Shown: positions 42,133-51,415 of the stretch, one piece after another
How the letters are laid out: each line of letters starts with the position of its first letter
Position numbering within the stretch: the first letter of the stretch is position 1
Assembly: GCF_014333525.1 (NCBI RefSeq)
Contig: NZ_JACSCX010000002.1
Location: forward strand, 186,001-250,000
DNA: 64,000 nucleotides
DNA from: Hymenobacter puniceus
GTDB taxonomy: Bacteria; Bacteroidota; Bacteroidia; Cytophagales; Hymenobacteraceae
Reading direction: 5' to 3'
Made by a program: the position numbers and the translations under genes
The notes under the pieces: generated by a model
Databases searched by the model: none
Told to the model about the DNA's origin: nothing
The model's input: only the letters and a program-made list of their open reading frames with translations

Positions 42133-44883
42133 ATGAAAAGTAAACTTTTCGCAACCCTTGTGTTGGTAGGCTTTAAGGCCAGCGTTTCCTTCGGCCAGGC
42201 AACTGTTGATCCGGCGCTGCGTGCGGCGTTGGCGTCCAGCCCCACGGCGCAGGTGATTGTTACGTTTAAGGGCAGCAGCGCCCCGGGCCTCACGCAGCTG
42301 GGCTTGCTGCAGCGGCTGGGCATCACGCAGGGCGTTACCATGCGGGCTTTGCCGGTAGCAGGCGTTGTGGCCACGGCCGCCCAGGTGAATGCCCTGGCTC
42401 AGAACCCGGAGGTTCGCTCGCTCTACATCAACAAAAAGCTCGACTACTACAACTTCGAAGACACTCACCTGACGGGCGTGAAGCGCCTGCGCACCGACCA
42501 GCAGATGACGGCCCGCAACGGCGGGTTGCCGGTATCGGGCAAGGGTGTGGGCGTACTCATCAACGACAGCGGCGTGGATGGCACCCACGAGGACATCAAG
42601 TTTGGCTCGCACCTGGTGCAGAACACGCTGGGCTCCACCAACCTGAATTCCCTGAGCGCCCTGCTGCCCGTAACCTGGGTGGAAGGCGTGCCCAACACGG
42701 ATACCAACTCCGGCCACGGCACGCACTGTGCCGGCACGGTGGGCGGCAACGGCGCCCGCTCGGGCGGTAAATACGAGGGCGTAGCTCCTGGCGCCTCGCT
42801 GCTGGGCTACGGCTCGGGTGGCGCGCTGCTGGTACTCGATGCCATCGGCGGATTCGACTACGCCCTTACGCACCAGTTTCAGTACAACATCCGCGTCATC
42901 AGCAACTCGTTTGGCAGCAGCGGCGACTTCGAGCCCAATGACCCGCTGAACGTGGCTACCAAAAAGTGCTACGACCGTGGCATGGTGGTGGTGTTTGCGG
43001 CCGGCAACGAAGGCCCCGGCGCCGACACGCACAACCCCTACGCCATTGCGCCCTGGACCATTTCGGTGGGCGCCGGCGACCGGCACGGCCTGCTGGCCGA
43101 CTTCTCCTCGCGCGGGGTGCGTGGCGAGCAGGGCACGTTTGTGATGGACGGCGAAACCTGGACCTTCAAGAACGAGCCCGTAATTGTGGCGCCCGGCGTA
43201 GATGTGGTGTCCACCCGTGCTATTGCCCCGGTGTCGTCTCTGGGAGCCCAGCAGGATGCCGAAGTGCTGCAGCCCGGCGAGGTGCCATTTTACACGCACA
43301 GCAGCGGCACGTCTATGGCTACGCCGCACGTGGCGGGCGTGGTGGCGCTGCTGCTGGAAGCCAAGCCTTCGCTGAGCCCGGCGCAGGTGAAAGAGGTACT
43401 GCAGAAAACGGCCACCAACATGCCCGGGCGCGACTCCTGGGAGGTAGGTGCCGGCTACGTGAATGCCTACGCCGCCGTGGATCAGGCTTTCCGGTCCTCG
43501 CTTTTCGGGGCCACAGTGAATTCGCTGCGCCGCTTCAACAGCAGCGTAAACGCGCAAACCACCAACGTGCCGTTTACCATCAACTTCAACCCGGTTGTCA
43601 CGACGGCCAACAGCATGAGCTTCCCGGTGAGTGCCGGCACCAACAGCCTGGAGGTGAAGATTTCGTCGCGGGGTATCCTGGGTGAAACCGGCAACCTCAC
43701 CAACCTGGTGCTGCTCGACCCCAACGGCGTGCGCTACAGCTCCGGCACGCCCGTCACGTTTACGCTTTCCACTGACCGCAGCGTGGCCGTGGCCTCGCCT
43801 GTGGCCGGCACCTGGAAGGTGCAGGTGGAAGGAGTGCGTGGCGTGGCTGCCCCCGAAACCGTGAGCGGCACCATCTCCCTGCTCACGGCCGCCGGCACCA
43901 CCAACCTCAACGACATTGTGGGGCATCCGGCTGAGGCAGCCATCAAGATGGCCGTTACCAACCGCCTTGTGGATGGCTTGAGCAACGGCTACCGCCCCGA
44001 TGCGCCCCTGACGCGCCTGCAACTGGCCGACTACTTGCTGATGGGCCAGGGCATCCGGCAGCTGCTGCCCTTCAGCGGCGCCCGTTCCTTCTCTGATGTG
44101 TCCTCAGCTGCGGAAATCCTGATTACGGAATCGGTGGCTGCCCGTGGCGCTGCCCAGCGCGACCGACTGCACCAGAACAGCGGCGTGATGCTGCCCACGG
44201 CTACCGGCACGTTCTCGCCCAATGGCCAGGTAAACCGCGCTTCGCTGGCGTATTCGCTGGTGCAGAGCCTTGGCTTCCAGCAGCAGGCCCTGGCCCGCAA
44301 CAGCCAGCCCCTCACGGTACAGGTAAATGGCCAGAGCATTCCTGTTGATGATGAGGCCAGCATTCCGGCCGGCCTGAAAGGTTACGTGAGCATTGCCCTG
44401 AACCTGAACCTGATCAACGCCTACTACACGCTCAAGCAGGGGCCCTACGACCTGCAGCCCACGCTGCACGCCACTTTCAAGCCTAGCCAGAACGTGACCC
44501 GGGCTGATTTTGCCGTCATCGTGAGCCGCACCTTCCCGCAGTACGATGCCCTGACCCAGCCTACCGCCGCCCGCTCTTCGGCCGGCACCACCACGGCCAC
44601 GGCGCTGAGCACGGCCGCCGCTGCGCAGAGTGTGGAGGCTGCTGCCTACCCTAACCCCTTCACCGGCGCTACCACCATCAGCTACTACCTCAACCAGGCC
44701 GGCCCGGTGAGCGTGGAAGTGTATAACACGCTGGGCCGCAAAGTGCAGACGCTGGTAGCCGGCGCGGAAGCCGCTGGTGCCCATCAGGTGCAGTTTGATG
44801 GCAGCAAGCTGGCGCGCGGTACGTATCTGTTCAAAGTGAAAACCGGCGAAACGGTTTCCACCAAGCGCATGGTGCTGCAGTAG
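42133..44883 (+). CDS. S8 serine protease with SLH-like region and type IX sorting domain
   Basis: Protein of 916 residues with a signal peptide (FATLVLVGFKASVSFGQ). An inhibitor-I9-like prodomain (about 22-95) precedes the subtilase domain: Asp145 in INDSGVDGTHED, His195 in SGHGTHCAGTVGG and Ser394 in SSGTSMATPHVAGVVALLL. A beta-sandwich (P/proprotein-like) region (about 470-600) follows. An SLH-like segment (about 600-790) has VGHPAEAAIKMAVTNRLVDG, SDGYRP-like NGYRPDAPLTRLQLADYLL and FSDVSSAAE. The end is a type A T9SS domain (about 838-916): YPNPFTGATTISYYLN, VEVYNTLGRKVQTL, YLFKVKTGETVSTKRMVLQ. Secreted through T9SS and probably cell-surface attached or released. Terminator at 44901-44957. 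Opposite strand to its pbpC/A2M flanks. Confidence 0.95.
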   Translation: MKSKLFATLVLVGFKASVSFGQATVDPALRAALASSPTAQVIVTFKGSSAPGLTQLGLLQRLGITQGVTMRALPVAGVVATAAQVNALAQNPEVRSLYINKKLDYYNFEDTHLTGVKRLRTDQQMTARNGGLPVSGKGVGVLINDSGVDGTHEDIKFGSHLVQNTLGSTNLNSLSALLPVTWVEGVPNTDTNSGHGTHCAGTVGGNGARSGGKYEGVAPGASLLGYGSGGALLVLDAIGGFDYALTHQFQYNIRVISNSFGSSGDFEPNDPLNVATKKCYDRGMVVVFAAGNEGPGADTHNPYAIAPWTISVGAGDRHGLLADFSSRGVRGEQGTFVMDGETWTFKNEPVIVAPGVDVVSTRAIAPVSSLGAQQDAEVLQPGEVPFYTHSSGTSMATPHVAGVVALLLEAKPSLSPAQVKEVLQKTATNMPGRDSWEVGAGYVNAYAAVDQAFRSSLFGATVNSLRRFNSSVNAQTTNVPFTINFNPVVTTANSMSFPVSAGTNSLEVKISSRGILGETGNLTNLVLLDPNGVRYSSGTPVTFTLSTDRSVAVASPVAGTWKVQVEGVRGVAAPETVSGTISLLTAAGTTNLNDIVGHPAEAAIKMAVTNRLVDGLSNGYRPDAPLTRLQLADYLLMGQGIRQLLPFSGARSFSDVSSAAEILITESVAARGAAQRDRLHQNSGVMLPTATGTFSPNGQVNRASLAYSLVQSLGFQQQALARNSQPLTVQVNGQSIPVDDEASIPAGLKGYVSIALNLNLINAYYTLKQGPYDLQPTLHATFKPSQNVTRADFAVIVSRTFPQYDALTQPTAARSSAGTTTATALSTAAAAQSVEAAAYPNPFTGATTISYYLNQAGPVSVEVYNTLGRKVQTLVAGAEAAGAHQVQFDGSKLARGTYLFKVKTGETVSTKRMVLQ

Positions 44884-44900
44884 GTCAATGTGTTGATAAT

Positions 44901-44957
44901 CTTGCCACAAATACAAAAGTCAGCTCCAATGGGGCTGACTTTTGTGTTTGTGGCAAG
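44901..44957 (+). terminator. Terminator after the S8 protease gene
   Basis: 27-base stem (two G-T pairs) with 3-base loop AAT, including AAAAGTCAGCTCC / GGGGCTGACTTTT, 17 bases after the stop codon. Confidence 0.9.
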
Positions 44958-45099
44958 GTTGTATCCTGCTGACGATACGCCGCAAAACAGATCTAAAACG
45001 CCGTTTTTTTCTCAAGTGCAGAGGGGCATTGCTGACCGGGGCGCTGGCGTTTCAGTGGCGGGTGCGCCGTATATTCGTAGAGTCCTCACTGCCGTTGCT

Positions 45100-45690
45100 A
45101 TGCCCGTAATCACCGATATTTCCCAGCTCGACCTCACCAAAACCTACGCCGACTACCTGACATGGCGGCTGGAAGGGGTAGTGGAGCTGATCAAAGGCAA
45201 GGTGCGCCGGATGGGCCCCGCGCCCCGCGTGCGGCATCAGAAGATTTCCTTCAACATCAGCGGGGCTATTTGGAATGCCCTGCGCGGTAAAACCTGCCAG
45301 GGCTTTGCTGCGCCGTTTGATGTGCGGCTGCTGAAAGCGTCGCCCAACGGCGACGCGCAGATTACCACCGTGGTGCAGCCCGACCTCTGCATGGTGTGCG
45401 ACCCGGCTAAGCTCGACGAGTTTGGCTACGTGGGCGCGCCCGATTGGATCGTCGAAATTCTGAGCCCCGGTAACACCGCCCACGACAGCAAAACCAAGTT
45501 CGACCTCTATGAGGAAAACGGCGTGCTGGAATACTGGATGGTGGACCCCGGCCAGAAAAACGTCATCGTCTGTAGCCTGCAAAACGACCGGTACGAGCTG
45601 CAAGGCGAGTTTTATCAGCCCGGCCCTGTTCCGGTAGCCACCCTGCCCGGCGTGGAGTTGGAGTGGGCGGAGGTGTTTGAGGGGATATAG
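45100..45690 (+). CDS. Uma2 family (DUF820) putative endonuclease
   Basis: Protein of 196 residues in the PD-(D/E)XK-fold Uma2 family. It begins with YADYLTWRLEGVVELIKGKV, where the WR-EGxxELIxG segment is the family start. Catalytic-core pieces are TTVVQPDLCMVCDPAKLDEFGY (QPDL), GAPDWIVEILSPGNTAHDSKTKFDLYE (the E of VEILSP and K) and EYWMVDPGQKNVIV. ATG 45100 is chosen because family similarity begins there. Uma2 genes are scattered in large numbers in such genomes and their biological role is unclear. It is a close paralog of 51911-52507 and is followed 2 bases later by the 88-base palindrome. Confidence 0.92.
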   Translation: MPVITDISQLDLTKTYADYLTWRLEGVVELIKGKVRRMGPAPRVRHQKISFNISGAIWNALRGKTCQGFAAPFDVRLLKASPNGDAQITTVVQPDLCMVCDPAKLDEFGYVGAPDWIVEILSPGNTAHDSKTKFDLYEENGVLEYWMVDPGQKNVIVCSLQNDRYELQGEFYQPGPVPVATLPGVELEWAEVFEGI

Positions 45691-45692
45691 CC

Positions 45693-45780
45693 GCAGTAGC
45701 GCGAACTGTGTAGTTCGCGCCCCAGAACGACAACGGTTTGAACGGCGCGGGGACGCGAACTACACAGTTCGCGCTACTGC
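45693..45780. repeat. 88-base palindromic repeat, copy 2, abutting the A2M stop codon
   Basis: Same element as 39096-39183, with one base change in the spacer (CCCCAGAACG for CCCCGGAACG). Its last base is the first base of the macroglobulin stop triplet on the opposite strand. It also starts 2 bases after the Uma2 stop, so it fills the whole space between the convergent genes. Confidence 0.93.
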
Positions 45781-48700
45781 TACCGCACCCGCACCACACC
45801 ATAACCGGCATACGAGTGGTACTCGGCGTTGTACATGGCGTCGGCGCTGACGGGACCGAGCTTGAAGGTGCCTTTGGAAACGACGCGGCAGAGATAGTAG
45901 AACGACTTGGGTTGCGTGGTGACGGTGGTGAAGAGGTTTATTCGGTCGTCGCGCACGTCGAGGTAGTCGGGTTGGGCGGCGTCGGTGGCCCAGGTGATGT
46001 CGCGCACGGCCCCGATGCGCGGGTTTTCGATTTCCAGGCCAGCTGGCAGCAGGTCGGTAATGGCTACGTTCTTGACTTCACCCGCACTTTCCGCCGACTG
46101 GATGGTGATTTTGACCACCACCAAATCGTTCTGGCGGAAGCTGGTGCCTACGGGCTGGCCGTTGCGGTTCAGGAACTGGCGGCGCACCTGCAGGTAAGCG
46201 TCTTCCTCGCGGATTTGGCCGGTGGGCGAGATGCCCTCGGTTTCCCAGAAGTAGTAGAGGCTGCCTCGGCCGCTGGTGCGCAGGGCCAGCTTGCGGTTGG
46301 CCACGTTGCTTACCGTGAGGTCCTTGCCCGAGAAGTTGCCGATGGCCTTGCCGTCGGCCAGCAGACTGGCCGTGACGGTGCTGCCGGCGTTCTTTTTGGC
46401 CAGCTTGCCCAGGGCCAGCAGCGCAAAAGCGCGTTCCTGGGTGCTGAGCCAGCCGGCCTGCTTCACCTGGCGGCTGAGCTGACGGGCCAGCACGTTTACC
46501 TGGGCGTTGGCGGGGTCGGCGGCGAGCAGGGCGTTGAGCACCAGCGCCTCGTCGCGGATGGGGGAGGAAAAGGAGTCGCCGAGCTGGCGGCCGGCTATGG
46601 ACTGCACCCCGAAACGGGTGGGCAGGGACTCCCGGTAGCTGCGCTGGTTGCCGCTCAGGGCGAAGGCGCAGGCCAGCACCCAGCGCGAATCTTCGGGCAG
46701 CAGCTTGCGGTTGGCTTTGTAGTAGTTCAGGCCCACGGCATCGGGGTGGCCAGCCAGGGCCAGCACGTAGAGCGAGTAGGCAATTTCCTTCTTGGCCAGC
46801 GTCACGGGCTGAATCACGCCGCCGGTCTGGATGATGTTGTAGGTATCGGTTTCGCGCTTGCGGACGCGGGCCTGCAGGTAGCGGAGCACCCGGTCGAGCA
46901 CGTTCTTGTTCACGTCGAAGCCGGCTTGTTGGGCTTCCAGCAGGAAATGGGCGGCGTAGGCGGTGGCCCACCAGTTGTCGTAGTCGCCGCCGGGCCAGTA
47001 GCTGAGGCTGCCGTTGTACATCTGCTGGGCTTCCACCTTGCGGATGGCTTCCTGCACGTGGTAGTTAGGGTTGAACAGGCCGGCTTTGCCCGTTTTGCCG
47101 TTCTTCTGGCCCAGGGTGGCGGCCAGGTCGCCGTAGTAGAGCTGCGGGAAGGCGGCCGACACGGTTTGCTCCAGGCAGCCGTAGGGGTATTGCAGCAGGT
47201 AGCGCAAATCCTTGGCAAACTCCGTCATGGGCGAGCGGCTCACCACCAGCTGGCTTCGCAGGGAGGAAGGCAGGAAGTCGGTGCGCAGGTTTAGCTGCTG
47301 GGCCGCGCCGCCCGCCACCACGCCCGCACCCGTGCGCTTCTGCAGCGGCGAAGCGGGACGAATGGGTAGTTCGATGGTTTCGGTGAAGATTTCCTTTGGA
47401 TTTCTCGTGCGTACACCATTAATCAGCGTCCGCACTTCAACAGATATTTTACCTGCTCCAATCTTGTTTAAGGCAACAGCGGTACCAACTATTCTATGCT
47501 CCTGATTAGGTTGTAGTACGATGCTCGTTCGTAAATCACCTTTGATTGGCCCTGCACTATTGACATGTTCCAGCATGTCTCCGTAGTCAAAAGTTGGAAC
47601 CGAAACTTCCATTTTTTGTCCCGTTGTATTCGTCAGCGTTACGGGCACGTCAATCGTGTCGCCGGGGCTGAGGAAGCGGGGGAGGGCCGTTGAAATAACT
47701 ACCGGGTCAGCCACGCGCATGGTGTGTTCGGCTGAGCCGAATGCTTCTCCCTTGTAGGCCACGGCCATGATGCGGATGGCGCCGCTGAACTGCGGGATTT
47801 GCAGCTTGTAGCGCACCTTGCCGCTGGCGTCGGCGGTGAGCACGCCGCTCCATTTGGCGAGCAGGCGCACGCGGCGGTTGGGCACGGGCGTGGTGCGGCG
47901 CGAGAGGTCGTAGCCGTCGCCACCGGTGCTGCTGCTGCCCAGCTCGGGCAACAGGAAGGGGTACACGTCGTAGGCCTGCACTTCCAGGGCGCGCTTCTGG
48001 TAGAAGTAGCCGTAGGGGTCGGGCGTGCGGTAGTCCTTCATCTGCAGAATGCCCTCGTCCACCATGGCCAGCGTCACCTGCGCGCCGGGGGCGGTGGTCA
48101 CTTCGATGGTCTGGGCGGTCTGGGAGCGGCTTTGGGCGGGGGCTTTGATGGCGACTTGCAGGCGCGCGCCGGGCTTCTCCACCGTGAGCGGCACGAAGCC
48201 CCGGGCCACCGTCAGCGGCAGGCGGTTGTCCTTGATGTCGCGGATGGCGGTGGCCGTCACGTAGATGTTGGGCACGTGGTTGCCGCGGATGGGCACGTCT
48301 ACCTTGGCCGATTTTTCGTCGGTGGTCACGTAGAAGTGGTCGAGCACCCGGTCTCGCTCCACGGTCACGAGTACGCGGCCGGGGAAGGGCGTTTTCAGCA
48401 GCAGGTGGGCCACGTCGCCGGGCTCGTACTTGGGCTTGTCGGCTTCAATGGTCACCTCGCCCTCGTTGTTTACCTCGAAGGAGTTGCTCTGGGTGTCGCC
48501 GTAGCCGTAGGCGTACACGCGCCGGGCCACGTAGGTCACGGCCCCGGTGCCTGATACCCGCACTTCATACTCGCCGGAGTAGGTGGGCGTGAAGTTCAGG
48601 CCGGCATCCTGGCCCGCGCCTTTCACCGACACCACGCGGTTCAGCACCACTTCCTCCCGCTTCTGCGAGTTGTACACGTAGCGGCCGCCCTGGCGCTCAA

Positions 48701-51314
48701 TCACCGTCTCCCAGAGCAAGCGCACCACTTGCACCCGGGCCTGGGCCGTGGTGGGCTGGCCGGCCGGCGTGAGAGCCGCCAGCTGCACGGCCAGCGGCTG
48801 GCCGGTGCTCACCAAATCATCGGCACTCCGGATGCCGAACAGTACCGGCTGGGTCTGCACCTCGAAGGTGGCGAGGCGGTTTACGGGGCGGCCGGTTTCG
48901 TCGAACACCGTGGTGAAGGCCGCGCCTTCCAGGATGCCGAGGCCGGTGTAATCGGGCACTTCGTAGGTGGCGGTGCCGCGGCCGGCGGCGTCGGTGGTGC
49001 CTTCGCGGGTGGTTTTCTCGAAACGGTCGGAAATAGGCGTTGATTCCAGGTTGCCATAGCTGCCGCGCCGCTTGTCGCCGCTGTTGATGGCGAAGGTGTA
49101 CTGCTCGTAGCCTTGGGGGTTGAAGGCCTTTTCCTTCAGCGAAAACTCGACTTCAAACTTGCGGTCAGCGGCCGGGGGGCCAAACAGATTCTGGGCCGTA
49201 ATCAGGGCCGAAACCGACTGGCTGGGCTTCACCACTGCGCGGTCGGCCTTCACCGTCACCTTCATGCGGTCCGGAATAAATTCCTCCACCGAGAGCTGGC
49301 GCGAAGTCAGCAGCACGTCGTTGCCGGTGAGGACTTCCAGGGTGTAGAGGCCGGTCATCACGGCCGGGGGCAGGATAAAGCGGGCCTCGAAGGAGCCGGC
49401 CGCGTTCAGCGTTTTCTGCAGACTGGCGTATTCCTTGCCGGTGGGCAGCAGCAGCCGGATTTTCACTGGCAGCCCCTTGGGCGGGGCCTGCCAGGCGTCG
49501 GTGCGCAATACCGTGTTGGTCTGGATGGTGTCGCCGGGGCGGTACAGGTCCCGGTCGCCGTAGAGGAAGGCCTGGTAGCGGGCGGCGTTGGTTTGCAGGC
49601 CGCCCACCTCGAAGCGGGAGGTTTCCACGCGGCTGCGGCTCAGGTCGAGGAAGGTGAAGTCGTTGCCCTGCTGGGCCATCACCATGCCCAGCTTGAAACG
49701 GCCGTTGGCGGCGGTGCTGTCAAAGCGGGCCACACCGTTGCCGTTGGAAATGCCGGTGCCCATCACCTGGTTGTTGGTGCTGATATAGCGCAGCTCCACG
49801 CCGGCAAGCGGCTTGGCGTTGCGGATGGAGTTGGCAAACACCAACGTGCTGCCGGCCTTGCCCTGCTTTATAATCAGGCCAATATCCGACACGGCCACCA
49901 GCTTGCTCACCTGCAGCCACTGCCGCTCGGTGTCCTGCACGCGTATCACGTACAGGCCCTTCAGCCCGCCGGAAAATTCCAGGTCCTTCAGATTCAGGTT
50001 CAGCAGCCGCAGCCCCTGCGCCTTCGGCAGCCCCGACACGGTGTAGGTGCGCTCGGTGAGCACGTTGCCGAGGTTCTCTACGTCGTAGTACTGGAAGGAG
50101 CGGTCCACGTATTCGCCGCCGTCGCCTTCCTCCTCGCTGCCTTCCTCGCCGTCGTACTCGGGGTAGCCATATTGGGTGCCGCCGCGCAGCAGCTGCTGAA
50201 TGTTGTTGGCGTACACCTTGGCAATGGTCACCTTCACCTGGTTTACCTCGTTGATGCGCAAGCCCAGGTTGCGGGAGCCCAGCGCATCGAGGTACATGGC
50301 CTTCTCGGCGCTGCCGAAGCTAATGGTGGGTCGCTCGTCGGAGAAGCTCACCGACTGCGTTACGCCCTCCCCGAGCATCCCGCCCAGCGCCCCGCGCAGG
50401 CCTTGGTTCACGCCAATCTGGTAGGTGCGGCCCACCTCGAAGCCGCCTTTCAGCCGCACGCCGTTTTCCGTTTCCTCCACCTCGTAGGTTACCTGCGGCG
50501 ACACGGTGAGGTAGCTCTGCAAATCGGCGGCCGTGATGGGTTGGTTGGTGGTGATGAGCACCATCGGGTCGGCGTTTTTCAGGGAGCCTTCGATGGTAGT
50601 TACCTGCAGGGCCTCGGGGTCGGGCACCGTTACCTGGGTTTCGTAGTCGGCGGTGCTGGGCTGGTCGCTGCCCACGGCGTGCAGGCCCTGGGCCAGCGCC
50701 ACCGTGAGCGGCGTGCCGGGGCGCACCTGCTGGTTGAGGCGTACGCGCACCACTTCGCCAGGCTCGCCGCTCACCTCAAAGGCCACGGGCTGGCCGTCCT
50801 GGGTCACGCGCAGCAGCGGCTTCACGTCGGCGGGCTTCACGGCATAGTTGAAAGGTAGTTCCACGCGCATCTCGGCGGTGCCGGCGGCCCGGCTTGAGCG
50901 TCCCCAGAACGCCTGCGGCTCCTGCAGCTCCAGGTAGGGCGTGTGGAATTTCTGACGGTTCTCGGGCAGCTCGGCGTTGCGCTTACCTTCGGGCAGGGCC
51001 GAGCTTTGCAGCGTGGCCGTGAAGTTGGTGCTGGGCTTAAACGGCGTGCTGGGCGAGAAAATCAGCTCCCGGTCCGACGTCCACTTGAACTTGCCACGCA
51101 CGGCCGGCTCGAAGCTCACTACCTGCACCGTATCCCAGCGGTCCTGTAGCTCAGGCGTCACCACGGCATCGGCAAACTGAAACACGAGGTTCTGGTACGG
51201 GTCAATTTCCTCGCCGTTGGGGTCCTGGCCGGCATCGGAACCGGACTTGGAGCAGGCGCACAGCACCGCCAGCAACACCAGCAGCGGCAGGCGGGAAAAG
51301 GAGCGAAACAGCAT
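45780..51314 (-). CDS. Bacterial alpha-2-macroglobulin lipoprotein (YfhM-like)
   Basis: Protein of 1844 residues with lipoprotein signal (LPLLVLLAVLCACSKSG), hence periplasmic and membrane-anchored. MG domains fill the N-terminal two thirds, with the bait region expected near the centre. The thioester motif CLEQ is at about residue 1380 (YPYGCLEQTVSAAFP), within the alpha/alpha thioester domain that continues with GGDYDNWWATAYAAHFLLEA. The protein traps or inhibits proteases that enter the periplasm. YfhM-type genes are usually beside pbpC and are thought to protect cells while the wall is being repaired. Bases 47401-47640 (about residues 1225-1304) have roughly 44% GC by hand count, against about 67% nearby, as if replaced by recombination. 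Confidence 0.95.
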   Translation of the reverse strand: MLFRSFSRLPLLVLLAVLCACSKSGSDAGQDPNGEEIDPYQNLVFQFADAVVTPELQDRWDTVQVVSFEPAVRGKFKWTSDRELIFSPSTPFKPSTNFTATLQSSALPEGKRNAELPENRQKFHTPYLELQEPQAFWGRSSRAAGTAEMRVELPFNYAVKPADVKPLLRVTQDGQPVAFEVSGEPGEVVRVRLNQQVRPGTPLTVALAQGLHAVGSDQPSTADYETQVTVPDPEALQVTTIEGSLKNADPMVLITTNQPITAADLQSYLTVSPQVTYEVEETENGVRLKGGFEVGRTYQIGVNQGLRGALGGMLGEGVTQSVSFSDERPTISFGSAEKAMYLDALGSRNLGLRINEVNQVKVTIAKVYANNIQQLLRGGTQYGYPEYDGEEGSEEEGDGGEYVDRSFQYYDVENLGNVLTERTYTVSGLPKAQGLRLLNLNLKDLEFSGGLKGLYVIRVQDTERQWLQVSKLVAVSDIGLIIKQGKAGSTLVFANSIRNAKPLAGVELRYISTNNQVMGTGISNGNGVARFDSTAANGRFKLGMVMAQQGNDFTFLDLSRSRVETSRFEVGGLQTNAARYQAFLYGDRDLYRPGDTIQTNTVLRTDAWQAPPKGLPVKIRLLLPTGKEYASLQKTLNAAGSFEARFILPPAVMTGLYTLEVLTGNDVLLTSRQLSVEEFIPDRMKVTVKADRAVVKPSQSVSALITAQNLFGPPAADRKFEVEFSLKEKAFNPQGYEQYTFAINSGDKRRGSYGNLESTPISDRFEKTTREGTTDAAGRGTATYEVPDYTGLGILEGAAFTTVFDETGRPVNRLATFEVQTQPVLFGIRSADDLVSTGQPLAVQLAALTPAGQPTTAQARVQVVRLLWETVIERQGGRYVYNSQKREEVVLNRVVSVKGAGQDAGLNFTPTYSGEYEVRVSGTGAVTYVARRVYAYGYGDTQSNSFEVNNEGEVTIEADKPKYEPGDVAHLLLKTPFPGRVLVTVERDRVLDHFYVTTDEKSAKVDVPIRGNHVPNIYVTATAIRDIKDNRLPLTVARGFVPLTVEKPGARLQVAIKAPAQSRSQTAQTIEVTTAPGAQVTLAMVDEGILQMKDYRTPDPYGYFYQKRALEVQAYDVYPFLLPELGSSSTGGDGYDLSRRTTPVPNRRVRLLAKWSGVLTADASGKVRYKLQIPQFSGAIRIMAVAYKGEAFGSAEHTMRVADPVVISTALPRFLSPGDTIDVPVTLTNTTGQKMEVSVPTFDYGDMLEHVNSAGPIKGDLRTSIVLQPNQEHRIVGTAVALNKIGAGKISVEVRTLINGVRTRNPKEIFTETIELPIRPASPLQKRTGAGVVAGGAAQQLNLRTDFLPSSLRSQLVVSRSPMTEFAKDLRYLLQYPYGCLEQTVSAAFPQLYYGDLAATLGQKNGKTGKAGLFNPNYHVQEAIRKVEAQQMYNGSLSYWPGGDYDNWWATAYAAHFLLEAQQAGFDVNKNVLDRVLRYLQARVRKRETDTYNIIQTGGVIQPVTLAKKEIAYSLYVLALAGHPDAVGLNYYKANRKLLPEDSRWVLACAFALSGNQRSYRESLPTRFGVQSIAGRQLGDSFSSPIRDEALVLNALLAADPANAQVNVLARQLSRQVKQAGWLSTQERAFALLALGKLAKKNAGSTVTASLLADGKAIGNFSGKDLTVSNVANRKLALRTSGRGSLYYFWETEGISPTGQIREEDAYLQVRRQFLNRNGQPVGTSFRQNDLVVVKITIQSAESAGEVKNVAITDLLPAGLEIENPRIGAVRDITWATDAAQPDYLDVRDDRINLFTTVTTQPKSFYYLCRVVSKGTFKLGPVSADAMYNAEYHSYAGYGVVRVR

Positions 51315-51415
51315 GGATAGGGAGGAGTTAGGAAAGACGCCGGAAGGTATAGAAAAACGGCGTTTCTGCTAGGTTTTGTATAGGTTTGGGATGGGAATAG
51401 TTATTGTCTGAATTT

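Noticed and set aside
42103..44022. Minus-strand frame of 639 codons opposite the S8 protease
   Set aside because: Translation is His/Gly/Arg-rich with no motif; the plus strand has a full catalytic triad.
39096..45780. Composite transposon bounded by the two 88-base repeats
   Set aside because: No transposase between them and no target-site duplication seen; kept only as a recombination hypothesis.
45738..50858. Two plus-strand open frames of 518 and 581 codons opposite the macroglobulin gene
   Set aside because: Same GC-driven antisense openness; no domain, and the opposite strand has an unbroken A2M with a thioester.
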